From Iamia sp. SCSIO 61187 (GTDB lineage: Bacteria > Actinomycetota > Acidimicrobiia > Acidimicrobiales > Iamiaceae): DNA of 64,000 bases. Below the pieces are notes generated by a model that was given only the letters and a program-made list of their open reading frames with translations, did no database searches and was not told the DNA's origin. Below are positions 45,103-53,632 of the stretch, piece after piece (positions within the stretch are counted from its first letter, which is position 1; every line of letters begins with the position of its first letter). The translations under genes and the position numbers were made by a program. The stretch is from assembly GCF_019443745.1 (NCBI RefSeq), contig NZ_CP050948.1, positions 124,001 to 188,000 on the forward strand, written 5' to 3'.

Positions 45103-45262
45103 CCGGCGCAGCCGCTGGGGGTCTGGGGGTCTCCCCCAGACGAAGCGGCGTGGGCCCGAGGAACGAGGGCTCCGCCGCTGGGGAGGTCTTCGGTGCGAGC
45201 GCAGCGAGCACGTTCAGCTCGAAGGAACGGAGGGAGCGCCAGCGACCGAGTGACCGAGAAGA
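45103..45262. repeat. dispersed intergenic repeat, copy B (~160 bp)
   Basis: It aligns end to end with 39890-40049 in the same orientation: CCGGCGCAGCCGCTGGGG, the TCTGGGGG/CCCCCAGA hairpin, GCGAGCGCAGCGAGCACG and GAAGGAACGGAG. It lies after serS and ends 1 bp before the stop codon of the convergent ATPase gene. Confidence 0.85.
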
Positions 45263-45263
45263 C

Positions 45264-46379
45264 CTACGCGGCGCGGCGGCGGGCGATCTCGTGGAGCTGG
45301 TCGGCGGTGACGATGCCGAGGAGGCGCTCGTCGGCGTCGACCAGGGCGACCCACCCGGCGTCGTCGAGCAGCAGGGCGGCGAAGGCGTCCTTCAGGGTGT
45401 GGCCCTCGCCCACCCGGGCGTCGAGGGCGACGGCGGCGTCGCCGACGGTGCCGGTCGCCCCGGCGTCGCCCTCGGTGGCGGAGTGGCGCAGGACGCCGAC
45501 GAGGCGGTCGTCGCGCACCACCGGGGCGTGGACCCAGCGGGCGGCGTCGAGCAGCTTGCGGGCCTCGGTGAGCGGCATGCCCACGTCCACCACGACCTCG
45601 GGTGCGACGACGTCGGCCCGGTCGAGGGGGACGACGTCGAGCCGCTTCAGGCCCCGGTCGGACCCGACGAAGTCGGCCACGAAGGACGAGGCGGGCCGGT
45701 CGAGCACGACCTCGGGGGTGTCGTACTGGGCGAGCACGCCACCGACCTGGAGCACGGCGATGCGGTCGCCGAGGGTGACGGCCTCGTCGACGTCGTGGGT
45801 CACGAACACGATGGTCTTGCGCACCGTCTCCTGGAGGCGCAGGAACTCCTGCTGGAGGCGGTCGCGGCTGATCGGGTCGATGGCCCCGAAGGGCTCGTCC
45901 ATCAGCAGGACCGGCGGGTCGGCGGCGAGGGCCCGGGCCACCCCGACGCGCTGGCGCTGCCCGCCGGAGAGCTGGTGCGGGTAGCGCTCGCGGTACTCGC
46001 CGGCCGGGAGGCCGACCAGCTCCAGCAGCTCGTCGGTGCGGGCCCGGATGCGCCCCTTGTCCCAGCCCAGCAGGCCGGGCACGGTGCCGATGTTGTCGCC
46101 CACGGTGTGGTGCGGGAACAGGCCGACCTGCTGGATGACGTAGCCCATGCGCCGCCGGAGCCCGACCGGGTCGACGTCGGTGACGTCCTCGCCGCCGAGG
46201 AGGATGCGGCCCGACGTGGGCTCGATGAGCCGGTTGATCATCCGCATGGTGGTCGTCTTGCCGCAGCCCGAGGGCCCGACGAGCATGCAGATCTCGCCCT
46301 CGGCGACCTCGAGGCTGAGCTCGCGCACCGCGACCTGGCCGTTGTCGTACCGCTTGGTGACGGAGTCGAGCGTGATCAT
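45264..46379 (-). CDS. glycine betaine/choline-type ABC transporter ATPase with CBS domains
   Basis: The 371-residue protein has LVGPSGCGKTTTMRMINRL (Walker A), LSGGQRQRVGVARALA (signature), VLLMDEPFGAIDPISRD (Walker B) and FVTHDVDEAVTLGDR (H-loop), as in OpuA/OpuC/ProV. Residues about 255-371 hold two CBS motifs (RWVHAPVVRDDRLVGVLRH and GWVALVDADERLLGIVTADQ), which in OpuA sense ionic strength or nucleotides. ATG 46379 has GGAGATCC upstream. It is divergent from its two permeases and binding protein. Confidence 0.92.
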   Translation of the reverse strand: MITLDSVTKRYDNGQVAVRELSLEVAEGEICMLVGPSGCGKTTTMRMINRLIEPTSGRILLGGEDVTDVDPVGLRRRMGYVIQQVGLFPHHTVGDNIGTVPGLLGWDKGRIRARTDELLELVGLPAGEYRERYPHQLSGGQRQRVGVARALAADPPVLLMDEPFGAIDPISRDRLQQEFLRLQETVRKTIVFVTHDVDEAVTLGDRIAVLQVGGVLAQYDTPEVVLDRPASSFVADFVGSDRGLKRLDVVPLDRADVVAPEVVVDVGMPLTEARKLLDAARWVHAPVVRDDRLVGVLRHSATEGDAGATGTVGDAAVALDARVGEGHTLKDAFAALLLDDAGWVALVDADERLLGIVTADQLHEIARRRAA

Positions 46380-46555
46380 GGGCGTCGCCGGATCTCCGTG
46401 GGGTTCGTTGGCATCGGCTGACCGGCAGGCTACCGTCACGCCGGATCCCACCACTGACCCAACGACCGCTCCGTGGCGGTCGATGGCCGGCTACCCGGGG
46501 CGCGTTCGACGACGCGGGAGGGCACCGTGCAACCCACTCCAGCAACGGCTCAGGG

Positions 46556-47317
46556 ATGACCGCGCTCATCGTGGCCTCCAACACCGAGCGGTGGTTCTGG
46601 GCCGAGTGGGTCGGCCGCGACGCGAACCAGGACCTGATCTGGACCGCCACCCGCGAGCACGTGATCCTCACCGTCGGGAGCGTGGTCCTGGGGCTGCTCA
46701 TCGCCGTCCCCGCCTCGATCGCCGTGGTCCGCCACCCTCGGCTCAAGGGCGTCGTGCTCGGCACCGCCGGCGTCTTCTACACGATCCCCTCGCTGGCCCT
46801 CTACGGCCTGCTGGTGCCCTACACGGGGCTGTCGCGCACCACCGCCCTGGTGCCGCTCACCCTCTACACCCTGCTGATCCTGGTGCGGAACACCGTCACC
46901 GGTCTCGAGCAGGTGCCCGAGGAGGTCCGCGACGCGGCCGACGGCATGGGCCTCGACCGGCGCCAGCGGCTGTGGAAGGTCGAGATGCCGCTGGCCCTGC
47001 CGTCGATCATGGCCGGCATCCGCATCGCCACGGTGAGCACCATCGGGATGCTCACCATCGCCGCCCTCGTCGGCCTGGGCGGGCTGGGCCAGCTGATCCT
47101 CACCGGCCTCAACCGGCCCATGCGCACGGCGGTCACCGTCGGTGTGGTCCTCTCGATCGCCCTCGCCATCGGGTCCGACGTGGGCCTGGCCTGGGTGGGC
47201 CGGCGCCTGGCCCCGTGGACGGTGCGTCGGCGCGGCCGGCGGGACGACCGCGCCGACGACGAGGTCGCCCCGAGCGACCGGGCCGCCGTGCTGCCCGATG
47301 GCGCGGTGGCCGCCTGA
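46556..47317 (+). CDS. glycine betaine-type ABC transporter permease
   Basis: This is a 253-residue permease of the OpuB/OpuC/ProW type with about five or six helices. The EAA loop is seen as VPEEVRDAADGMGLDRRQRLWKVEMPLALPSIMAGIR. ATG 46556 is preceded by a weak site. Its stop overlaps the start of the second permease gene (TGATG). Confidence 0.92.
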   Translation: MTALIVASNTERWFWAEWVGRDANQDLIWTATREHVILTVGSVVLGLLIAVPASIAVVRHPRLKGVVLGTAGVFYTIPSLALYGLLVPYTGLSRTTALVPLTLYTLLILVRNTVTGLEQVPEEVRDAADGMGLDRRQRLWKVEMPLALPSIMAGIRIATVSTIGMLTIAALVGLGGLGQLILTGLNRPMRTAVTVGVVLSIALAIGSDVGLAWVGRRLAPWTVRRRGRRDDRADDEVAPSDRAAVLPDGAVAA

Positions 47318-48159
47318 TGGGGCCGATCGGCGCCGTGCTGGCCCAGTCGTCGGGCACGAGCGAGGACAACCTCCTCGTCCAGACGTTCGACTACCTGCGC
47401 GACCAGGCCCGCTACCGCGGTCCCAACGGGATCACCACCCGCATCCTCGAGCACGTGCAGATCTCGGTCGTCGCCGTGGTCGCCGCCATCGTCGTGGCCG
47501 TCCCCATCTCGCTGTGGCTCGGCCACAAGCGGCGCTTCGGGCTGCTGGTGATCAACGTCTCCAACGTCGGGCGGGCGATCCCGTCGTTCGCCATCCTGGT
47601 GGTGGGCAACCAGATCCTCGGCCTCGACGAGAAGCCGGTGATCGGCCTGGTCAGCGTGTTCCTCGCCCTGCTCGCCCTGGCCATCCCGCCCATCGTCACC
47701 AACACCTACGTCGGCATCGCCGAGATCCCCGACGACGTGCGCGACGCGGCCCGGGGCATGGGCCTGTCGGAGGGGCAGATCCTGCGCCGGGTCGAGATCC
47801 CGCTGGCCGTCCCGCTGATCATGGCCGGCATCCGCACCACCGCCGTCCAGGTCGTGGCCACCGCCACCATCGCCGCCCAGCTCGGGGCCGGTGGCCTGGG
47901 CCGGTTCATCATCGACGGCTTCGCCACCCGCTCCACCGGGGGCTTCGTCAAGGTCATCGTGGGCGCCGTCCTCGTCGCCCTCCTCGCCCTGGTCACCGAG
48001 CTGCTGCTCGGCCTGGTCCAGCGGGCGCTCACCCCCAAGGGCCTGCGCGCCGCGCGCCGGGCCTGCGCCGCCGCCGGCTCGGCCGAGGCCGAGCCCGACG
48101 ACGACGCCCCGTCCGCCTCGCCGCCCCCCGGCGAGCCCGCCCTGGCCGGCGCTGCCTAG
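47317..48159 (+). CDS. glycine betaine-type ABC transporter permease
   Basis: This is the 280-residue partner of the preceding permease. It has six helices, with the EAA loop IPDDVRDAARGMGLSEGQILRRVEIPLAVPLIMAGIR. An N-terminal ~35-residue segment (TFDYLRDQARYRGPNGITTRIL) faces the outside or the membrane surface. A Pro/Glu/Ala-rich cytosolic tail ends the protein. Two different permeases, one ATPase and one lipoprotein fit an OpuC-type importer for compatible solutes. Confidence 0.92.
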   Translation: MGPIGAVLAQSSGTSEDNLLVQTFDYLRDQARYRGPNGITTRILEHVQISVVAVVAAIVVAVPISLWLGHKRRFGLLVINVSNVGRAIPSFAILVVGNQILGLDEKPVIGLVSVFLALLALAIPPIVTNTYVGIAEIPDDVRDAARGMGLSEGQILRRVEIPLAVPLIMAGIRTTAVQVVATATIAAQLGAGGLGRFIIDGFATRSTGGFVKVIVGAVLVALLALVTELLLGLVQRALTPKGLRAARRACAAAGSAEAEPDDDAPSASPPPGEPALAGAA

Positions 48160-48209
48160 CGCCGACCGGAACCATCCCCCGACCTGCTCCCACCGAAAGG
48201 CCCACCATC

Positions 48210-49187
48210 GTGACCACCACCCGACGGCGTCTCGTCGCCGCCCTGCTCGTCCCCCTCCTGGCGCTCGGCGCCGCCGCCTGCACCGACAGCGACGACGGGG
48301 ACGAGACCACCTCCGGCGACGACTCCGGCGCCACCGACGAGACCGGGGGCGCCGAGTTCACCTTCAGCCCCCTCGACGCCGGCGGCCCCAACACCAAGGC
48401 CGCCCTCGAGAACGGCGACATCGACATCGCCCTCCTCTTCTCCTCCGACGGCGCAATCGCGGCCAACGAGTGGGTCGCCCTGGAGGACGACGAGGACCTG
48501 CAGCCGGCCGACAACTTCGTCCCGGCCATCCGCACCGACGCCACCAACGACGACATCGCCGCCGTGCTCGATGCCGTGAGCGGCGCCCTCACCGTCGAGG
48601 ACATGCAGGGCCTGGTCGCCCAGGTCTCGATCGACGGCGACAACCCGGAGGACGCGGCGGCGGCCTACCTGGAGGAGAAGGGCCTCCCCGGCGACCTCAC
48701 CGCCGAGGGCAGCCTCACCGTGGGCAGCTCCAACTTCGCCGAGTCGAACATCGCCGCCCAGCTCTACGGCCAGGCCCTCGAGGCCGCCGGCGTCGACGTC
48801 TCCTACACCCCTGACATCGGGGCCCGCGACGTCTACTACGAGGCCCTCAAGTCCGGTGACATCGACCTCGTCCCGGAGTTCACCGGCACCCTGCTGACGT
48901 TCCTCGACGGTGAGGCCGAGGCCAGCCCCGACGTCGAGGAGGTCCTCGAGCAGCTCCGCCCCCTGGCCGAGGAGGACGGGATCACCATCCTCGAGCCGGC
49001 CGAGGCCGACAGCGTGAACACCTTCGTCGTCACCGCCGAGACGGCCGAGGAGTACGGCCTCAGCACCGTCTCGGACCTGGCCGGCGTGGAGGACCCCCTG
49101 GTCCTCGGCGGTCCGCCCGAGTGCCCCGAGCGGCCGTACTGCCTGGTCGGGCTGCAGGAGACCTACGGCCTCAGCTTCGCCGAGTAG
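48210..49187 (+). CDS. substrate-binding lipoprotein of the betaine transporter, circularly permuted
   Basis: The protein has 325 residues: a lipoprotein signal (LVPLLALGAAAC, Cys24), an acidic linker, and an OpuAC-type binding domain in swapped order. Residues about 49-157 (PLDAGGPNTKAALENGDIDI, ALLFSSDGAIAANEWV, ending in EEKGL) are what is normally the C-terminal half. Residues about 166-325 (LTVGSSNFAESNIAAQLYGQ, LVPEFTGTLL, LGGPPECPERPYC, ending ETYGLSFAE) are the normal N-terminal half. In ordinary relatives ETYGLxFAE is followed directly by the PLDAGGP segment, so the present ends meet exactly where the usual chain is continuous. All parts seem present, so it is probably functional. 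Confidence 0.9.
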   Translation: MTTTRRRLVAALLVPLLALGAAACTDSDDGDETTSGDDSGATDETGGAEFTFSPLDAGGPNTKAALENGDIDIALLFSSDGAIAANEWVALEDDEDLQPADNFVPAIRTDATNDDIAAVLDAVSGALTVEDMQGLVAQVSIDGDNPEDAAAAYLEEKGLPGDLTAEGSLTVGSSNFAESNIAAQLYGQALEAAGVDVSYTPDIGARDVYYEALKSGDIDLVPEFTGTLLTFLDGEAEASPDVEEVLEQLRPLAEEDGITILEPAEADSVNTFVVTAETAEEYGLSTVSDLAGVEDPLVLGGPPECPERPYCLVGLQETYGLSFAE

Positions 49188-49200
49188 CCGATCGCGGCAC

Positions 49201-49236
49201 GCTCACCCCGCCACCGACGATGATGGCGGGGTGAGC
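49201..49236 (+). terminator. terminator hairpin of the betaine transporter operon
   Basis: A perfect 13-bp stem (GCTCACCCCGCCA and TGGCGGGGTGAGC) with a 10-nt loop begins 14 bp after the stop codon. Its descending arm runs into the first unit of the 33-bp tandem repeat. Confidence 0.8.
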
Positions 49237-49427
49237 GAGCGCAGCGAGCGAACCAGACGGCGCGTGAGCGAGCGCAGCGAGCGAACCAGACGGCGCGTGA
49301 GCGAGCGCAGCGAGCGAACCAGACGGCGCGTGAGCGAGCGCAGCGAGCGAACCAGACGGCGCGTGAGCGAGCGCAGCGAGCGAACCAGACGCCGCGTGAG
49401 CGAGCCGGCGAGCGAAACAGAGGACAC
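49231..49427. repeat. 33-bp tandem repeat, five units plus a degenerate one, abutting pdxH
   Basis: Units start at 49231, 49264, 49297, 49330 and 49363. They open GTGAGCGAGCGCAGCGAGCG and end AACCAGACGGCGC; the fifth has one change. A degenerate unit (49396-49427) leads straight into the pdxH start GTGAGCGAACC, which itself resembles the unit's beginning. The length is a multiple of 3, so the stretch is open in several frames, but the Ser/Glu/Arg peptide has no independent support. Confidence 0.9.
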
Positions 49428-50102
49428 GTGAGCGAACCACCGTCTGCGCCCCGACCGCCCCACGGGGTCCTCGACCTCACCGCCGTGCGGGAGGACTACC
49501 AGGCCACCGGTCTCCACCGCGCCGACCTGGCCGACGACCCGCTCGACCAGTTCCGGGCCTGGTACGCCGACTGGGAGGCGGTCGACCCGTTCGACCCGGC
49601 GGCGGTCGCCCTGGCCACCGCCACCCCGGACGGCCGGCCGTCGGTGCGGTTCGTGCTCGTCCGCCGGGTCGACCACGGCTTCTGCTTCTTCACCGACACC
49701 ACCAGCCGCAAGGGCGAGGAGCTGGCGGCCAACCCGCAGGCCGCCCTGTGCTTCGGGTGGATCCCCCTGAGCCGCCAGGTGCGGGCGGTGGGTCCCGTCG
49801 AGCGCTTGAGCGACGCCGAGGTCGACGCCTACTGGGAGGCCCGGCCCCACGGGTCCCGGGTGTCGGCGGTGGCGTCGGCCCAGAGCCAGCCCATCGCCGA
49901 TCGCGCCGCCCTCGAGACCCGCCGGGACGAGGTCGCCGCCGCGGTGGGCGACGGCCCCGTCGAGCGCCCCGAGGGCTGGGGCGGCTACCGGCTCACGCCC
50001 GACGAGGTCGAGGTCTGGCAGGGCCGGGCCGACCGCCTGCACGACCGGTTCCTCTACACCCGCGCCGGCGACGGGTGGGCCATCCAGCGCCTGATGCCGT
50101 AG
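49428..50102 (+). CDS. pdxH: pyridoxamine 5'-phosphate oxidase
   Basis: This 224-residue flavoprotein oxidises pyridoxine/pyridoxamine phosphate to pyridoxal phosphate. Family features are RFVLVRRVDHGFCFFTDTTSRKGEELAANPQAALCFGW (FMN-binding barrel), RQVRAVGPVERLS, and the C-terminal substrate-binding WGGYRLTPDEVEVWQGRADRLHDR. GTG 49428 is the only start before the conserved region and lies directly after the tandem repeats, with no clear ribosome-binding site. It ends 8 bp from the convergent ccdA gene. Confidence 0.95.
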   Translation: MSEPPSAPRPPHGVLDLTAVREDYQATGLHRADLADDPLDQFRAWYADWEAVDPFDPAAVALATATPDGRPSVRFVLVRRVDHGFCFFTDTTSRKGEELAANPQAALCFGWIPLSRQVRAVGPVERLSDAEVDAYWEARPHGSRVSAVASAQSQPIADRAALETRRDEVAAAVGDGPVERPEGWGGYRLTPDEVEVWQGRADRLHDRFLYTRAGDGWAIQRLMP

Positions 50103-50110
50103 CCGGAGGA

Positions 50111-50965
50111 TCAGGAGGTGCGGGACCGGCCACCCGCGCGGAGGACGACCACGAGGGCGACGGCGGCGACGAACAGGGCCAGGACCAGGCCCAGCTCGAC
50201 GCCGCCGATGTCTTGGACCCGGGCCGAGATGTCCGACGACCACCCGGTGACCCGGTCGATGACGGGGTCGTCGGGGGTGCGGGTGTCGAGCCGGATCTCG
50301 GCCAGGCCGTACCAGACGAGGTAGACGCCGGCCAGCACGAGCAGGGCGCCCGACACCCGGCTGACGTGGGCCGAGGCCGAGCGGGCGACGGCGGCCAGCG
50401 ACCCCCGGGCCAGGGCCACCGAGACCGACAGGGCCACCAGCACCAGGGCGAAGCCGACGGCGAACCCGGCGAGCTGGGTGAGGCCCGTGTCCCAGCCCTC
50501 GCCGAAGGTGGTGCTCACCTGGATGAGGAACACGGGCAGGGCGCACGACACCGAGACCACGGCGTAGGACGCCCCGTAGGCGACCATGGCGGCCATCCCC
50601 CGGCCGCCGCCCCCGCTGCGGTCGAGGCGGGGGAGGGGGACCTTCAGCGTCCGGCCGCTCACCAGCACCACGCCCACCACGGCCAGGGCCACGCCGACCA
50701 CCGGGGTGATCCAGGGCGTGACCTCCTCGACCTGGGCCGAGGCGGCGGTGGCCAGCAGGCCGAGGGTGCCGAAGACGGCGACGAAGCCGAGGGCGACCGA
50801 CAGGGCCACGGCCACGGCGCGGGCCACGGCGGCGCCGGCCGGCTGGCGCTCGTCGTCGCCGGTGATGAACCAGCCCAGGTAGGCCGGGAGCATCGGGAGG
50901 GCGCAGGGGTTCACCGTGGCCAGCATCCCGGCCGTGAACGCCACCGCGATGCGGGCGTCGCCCAT
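50111..50965 (-). CDS. ccdA: cytochrome c biogenesis protein CcdA
   Basis: This is a 284-residue membrane thiol-electron carrier. The redox cysteines are in MLATVNPCALPMLPAYLG and VVSVSCALPVFLIQ. Six helices make the core; an extra helix with an Arg/Gly tail ends the protein. It passes reducing power from thioredoxin across the membrane to TlpA-type proteins. Its ATG overlaps the stop of the tlpA-like gene by one base. It supports heme attachment to the cytochrome c domain of CtaC. Confidence 0.92.
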   Translation of the reverse strand: MGDARIAVAFTAGMLATVNPCALPMLPAYLGWFITGDDERQPAGAAVARAVAVALSVALGFVAVFGTLGLLATAASAQVEEVTPWITPVVGVALAVVGVVLVSGRTLKVPLPRLDRSGGGGRGMAAMVAYGASYAVVSVSCALPVFLIQVSTTFGEGWDTGLTQLAGFAVGFALVLVALSVSVALARGSLAAVARSASAHVSRVSGALLVLAGVYLVWYGLAEIRLDTRTPDDPVIDRVTGWSSDISARVQDIGGVELGLVLALFVAAVALVVVLRAGGRSRTS

Positions 50966-51690
50966 CAGCCGCACTCCTCCAGGGACTGGTTGAGCAGCGA
51001 CTGGTTGATCTTCTCGCACAGCCGCTCGGCCGAGACCTCCCGCCGGACGACGTCGACGACGGTGCCGTCCGCGTCGACGAGGACGGTCGTCGGGAAGGTG
51101 GTGACGTCGAGGGCCCGACCGAGGGCGCCGTCGACGTCCCGGGCCAGGTCGTAGGTGACGCCGGTGCGGTCGACCAGGCGCGTGGCCGCCTCGACGGTGT
51201 CGTTGACGTTCACCCCGAGGAAGGCGACGTCGTCGCCGAGGGACTCGTGCACCCGCTGGAAGGCGGGCATCTCGTCGACGCACGGCTCGCACCACGAGCC
51301 CCAGAAGTTCACGACCAGGGGCTGGCCCCGGTAGTCCGAGATGGTGATGTCGTCGCCCCCGCCCAGGCGCGGCAGGACGATGTCGGGGACGTCCTCGGCC
51401 GGGGTGAGGGTGCCCAGACCGGCGGCCTCGTCGGTGTCGTCGGTGGTCAGGCGGTTGGCCACGAACCCGGCCAGCAGGGCCGCGATCAGGGCCACGAGTG
51501 CGCACACGGCGAGGGTGCGCCCGTCGAGGCCCCGGCGGGCCGCCCGCCGCCCGGGACCGGGAGCGGTGCGGCCGGGGTCGGTGGTGGCCGCGTCGGACCC
51601 GTCGGGGTCGTCGTCGGGCCCGTCGGGGGCGGTGGCCTCGTCGGCCGGCTCATCGGCCGGCGCGTCGTCTCTGTCGTCGCTCGCGGCCAT
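50965..51690 (-). CDS. TlpA/ResA-like membrane-anchored thioredoxin
   Basis: The protein has 241 residues. A ~50-residue acidic cytosolic part precedes one membrane helix (LAVCALVALIAALLAGFVA), followed by a periplasm-side thioredoxin fold with NFWGSWCEPCVDEMP (the CEPC active site) and the cis-Pro region TTFPTTVLVDADG. It keeps apocytochrome c cysteines reduced, receiving electrons from CcdA. ATG 51690 is 6 nt after TAGCCT (leaderless). It is the first gene of the pair with ccdA. Confidence 0.92.
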   Translation of the reverse strand: MAASDDRDDAPADEPADEATAPDGPDDDPDGSDAATTDPGRTAPGPGRRAARRGLDGRTLAVCALVALIAALLAGFVANRLTTDDTDEAAGLGTLTPAEDVPDIVLPRLGGGDDITISDYRGQPLVVNFWGSWCEPCVDEMPAFQRVHESLGDDVAFLGVNVNDTVEAATRLVDRTGVTYDLARDVDGALGRALDVTTFPTTVLVDADGTVVDVVRREVSAERLCEKINQSLLNQSLEECG

Positions 51691-51747
51691 GGGGGAAGGC
51701 TAGGGGCGGGTCGCCGCTCCGAGCCATGCGGGGAGGGGCCGGGTGGG

Positions 51748-52347
51748 TCAGCCCGGCGGCAGCAGGAGGGTCGCCAGGTCGAGGGCCCGGCGCTCGGCGT
51801 GGGCGTGGAGGGCGGCCGGCTCGACCAAGCTGGCCTCGACCAGCAGCGCGACCAGGACGGCGCACACCGATCGGGCGGCCAGATCGACGTCGACGGCCAG
51901 CTCCGGCACGAGGCGGGGGAGGGTCTCGCGCAGCCCCTCCTCCAGCGTGGCCAGCAGCTCGGCCCCGACCTCCCGGGCGGTCCCGTCGCCGTGGAGGGCC
52001 TCGCTGAGCAGCAGCTTCCAGATGGTGGCCTCGGCCAGGGCTCCGTCCCACATGTCGACGACCAGGGCGGCCAGGCGCTCGGCCGGGGGCAGGCGCAGGT
52101 CGGGCACGGGCATGGCCTGGAGCTGGGCGCCGTAGCGGCGCTCCTCGATCACCGCCCGGAGCAGGGCGTCCTTCGACGCGAAGTAGTGGTAGAGGGCGGC
52201 CACGTTGAGCCCGCAGGCCGAGGCCAGGGCCCGCATGCTGGTCGCCGACGCGCCCCGCTCGGCCATGAGGTCGAGGGCGGTGTCGAGGATGCGCTCGCGC
52301 TGGCCCTGGGGCGGCGTCGGACGGGGGGCGACGACGGGGGTGCTCAC
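51748..52347 (-). CDS. TetR-family regulator of the P450 operon
   Basis: This 199-residue protein has a TetR helix-turn-helix, REDILDTALDLM-like helix followed by TSMRALASACGLNVAALYHYFASKDALL, and a helical ligand domain. Its GTG overlaps the stop of the P450 gene (GTGA), so the two are cotranscribed. The palindrome at 53633-53665 over the P450 promoter is the likely operator, giving autoregulation. The ligand may be the P450 substrate, for example a lipid or steroid-like compound. Confidence 0.9.
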   Translation of the reverse strand: MSTPVVAPRPTPPQGQRERILDTALDLMAERGASATSMRALASACGLNVAALYHYFASKDALLRAVIEERRYGAQLQAMPVPDLRLPPAERLAALVVDMWDGALAEATIWKLLLSEALHGDGTAREVGAELLATLEEGLRETLPRLVPELAVDVDLAARSVCAVLVALLVEASLVEPAALHAHAERRALDLATLLLPPG

Positions 52348-53612
52348 CGGGCGGCCAGCGGGGACTCGGGCCGCGACACCGGGGTGAAGATCGCCGGGAG
52401 GCGGTCGATGCCCACGACCAGCGTCGAGCGGTTGCGGTCGATGGTGGTCGGGTCGACGGCCCGCACGTCGGGCAGCCGCTCCAGCAGCGCCTGGAACACC
52501 AGCTTCACCTCCAGCCGGGCCAGGTTGGCCCCCAGGCAGTAGTGGGTGCCGGCGCCGAAGGCCAGGTGGTTGTTGGGGTCGCGGTCGACCACGAAGTCGT
52601 CGGGTCGGTCGAACACCCGGTCGTCGCGGTTGGCCGACTGGTACAGCATGAGGATCCGGTCGCCGACGTCGATGCGCTGGCCGTGGATCTCGTGGGCCTC
52701 GGTGCAGGTGCGCATGAAGGTCATGACCGGGGTCGTCCACCGGATGATCTCCTCCACGGCCGTGTCGATCAGGGTCGGGTCGGCCAGCAGCCGGTCCCGC
52801 TGGTCGGGGAAGAGGCTGAGGGCGAGCAGGCCGCCGGAGATGGCGTTGCGCGTCGTCTCGTTGCCGGCGACGAGCAGCAGGGTGAGGAACATCAGCAGCT
52901 CGTCGTCCTGGAGCGACCCGTCGCCGTAGAGCTCGGGGTCGCCCGACTTCAGGTCCTTCTGCAACCCGCCCTCGTCGTGGGCCCGGGTGAGGATGCCGAT
53001 GATGTCGTCGGTGGCGGCGCCGTGGCGCTCGGCGATGAGCCCGGTGCACATCTCGGCGAACTCGCCGAAGGCGACGGCGGCGTCGTGGAGCTCGGGGTCG
53101 TCGCCCTCGTGGCCGTCGCCCGCCATCATGGCGTCGGACCAGCGGTACATCCGGTCCCGCTCGGCCGGGTCGAGCCCCATCATCTCGCTGATGACGATGA
53201 GCGGGACGTGGGCGGCCAGCTCGCTGACGAACTCGACCTCGCCCCGGTGCTGGACCTCGTCGATCAGCCGGTCGGCCAGGTCGCGGATGTGGGGGGCGAT
53301 CTCGCGGACCCGGCGGGGCGTGAAGCCCCGGTTGATCAGGCGCCGCTGCCGGGTGTGCTCGGGGTCGTCGAGGGCGATGAGGGACATGTCCGCCGCCACC
53401 TTGGGCCGCACCCCCTGGGCCGCCGACCACAGGTCGGACCGGCGGGAGACCTCGAAGACGTCGGCGTGGCGGCTCACGACCCACAGGTCGTTGGTGGTGT
53501 CCCGGTAGAGGGGGGCCTCGTCGCGGAGCCACCGGTACGTGGCCCAGGGGTCGTCGTAGAGGTCGGGGGCGAGGATGTCGACCTCGCGGGTGGTGGTGGC
53601 GCCGACGGACAT
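52344..53612 (-). CDS. cytochrome P450
   Basis: This is a 422-residue soluble bacterial P450. The I-helix motif LLVAGNETTRNA, the ExxR of VEEIIRW, and the heme loop LAFGAGTHYCLGANLARLE with the thiolate Cys near 359 are intact. The overall pattern, with HTRQRRLINRGFTPRRV, resembles actinobacterial CYPs acting on steroids or fatty acids, but the substrate cannot be assigned. No ferredoxin gene is adjacent. The ATG at 53612 is 7 nt after the -10 CATCAT, which follows TTGACC by 17 nt; ATG 53621 overlaps that -10 and is less likely. Confidence 0.95.
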   Translation of the reverse strand: MSVGATTTREVDILAPDLYDDPWATYRWLRDEAPLYRDTTNDLWVVSRHADVFEVSRRSDLWSAAQGVRPKVAADMSLIALDDPEHTRQRRLINRGFTPRRVREIAPHIRDLADRLIDEVQHRGEVEFVSELAAHVPLIVISEMMGLDPAERDRMYRWSDAMMAGDGHEGDDPELHDAAVAFGEFAEMCTGLIAERHGAATDDIIGILTRAHDEGGLQKDLKSGDPELYGDGSLQDDELLMFLTLLLVAGNETTRNAISGGLLALSLFPDQRDRLLADPTLIDTAVEEIIRWTTPVMTFMRTCTEAHEIHGQRIDVGDRILMLYQSANRDDRVFDRPDDFVVDRDPNNHLAFGAGTHYCLGANLARLEVKLVFQALLERLPDVRAVDPTTIDRNRSTLVVGIDRLPAIFTPVSRPESPLAAR

Positions 53613-53632
53613 GGCGCCCATGATGCGCCTGA

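Noticed and set aside
48210-49187. Interpretation as two truncated binding-protein genes
   Set aside because: One uninterrupted frame with a single lipoprotein signal covers both halves, and together they make up exactly one complete domain.
49231-49395. CRISPR-like periodicity
   Set aside because: The 33-bp units are directly adjacent with no spacers, and no cas genes are present.
49231-49431. ORF encoding VSERSERTRRR repeats
   Set aside because: It arises from the 33-bp tandem repeat; the unit length keeps several frames open on both strands and no start signal precedes it.
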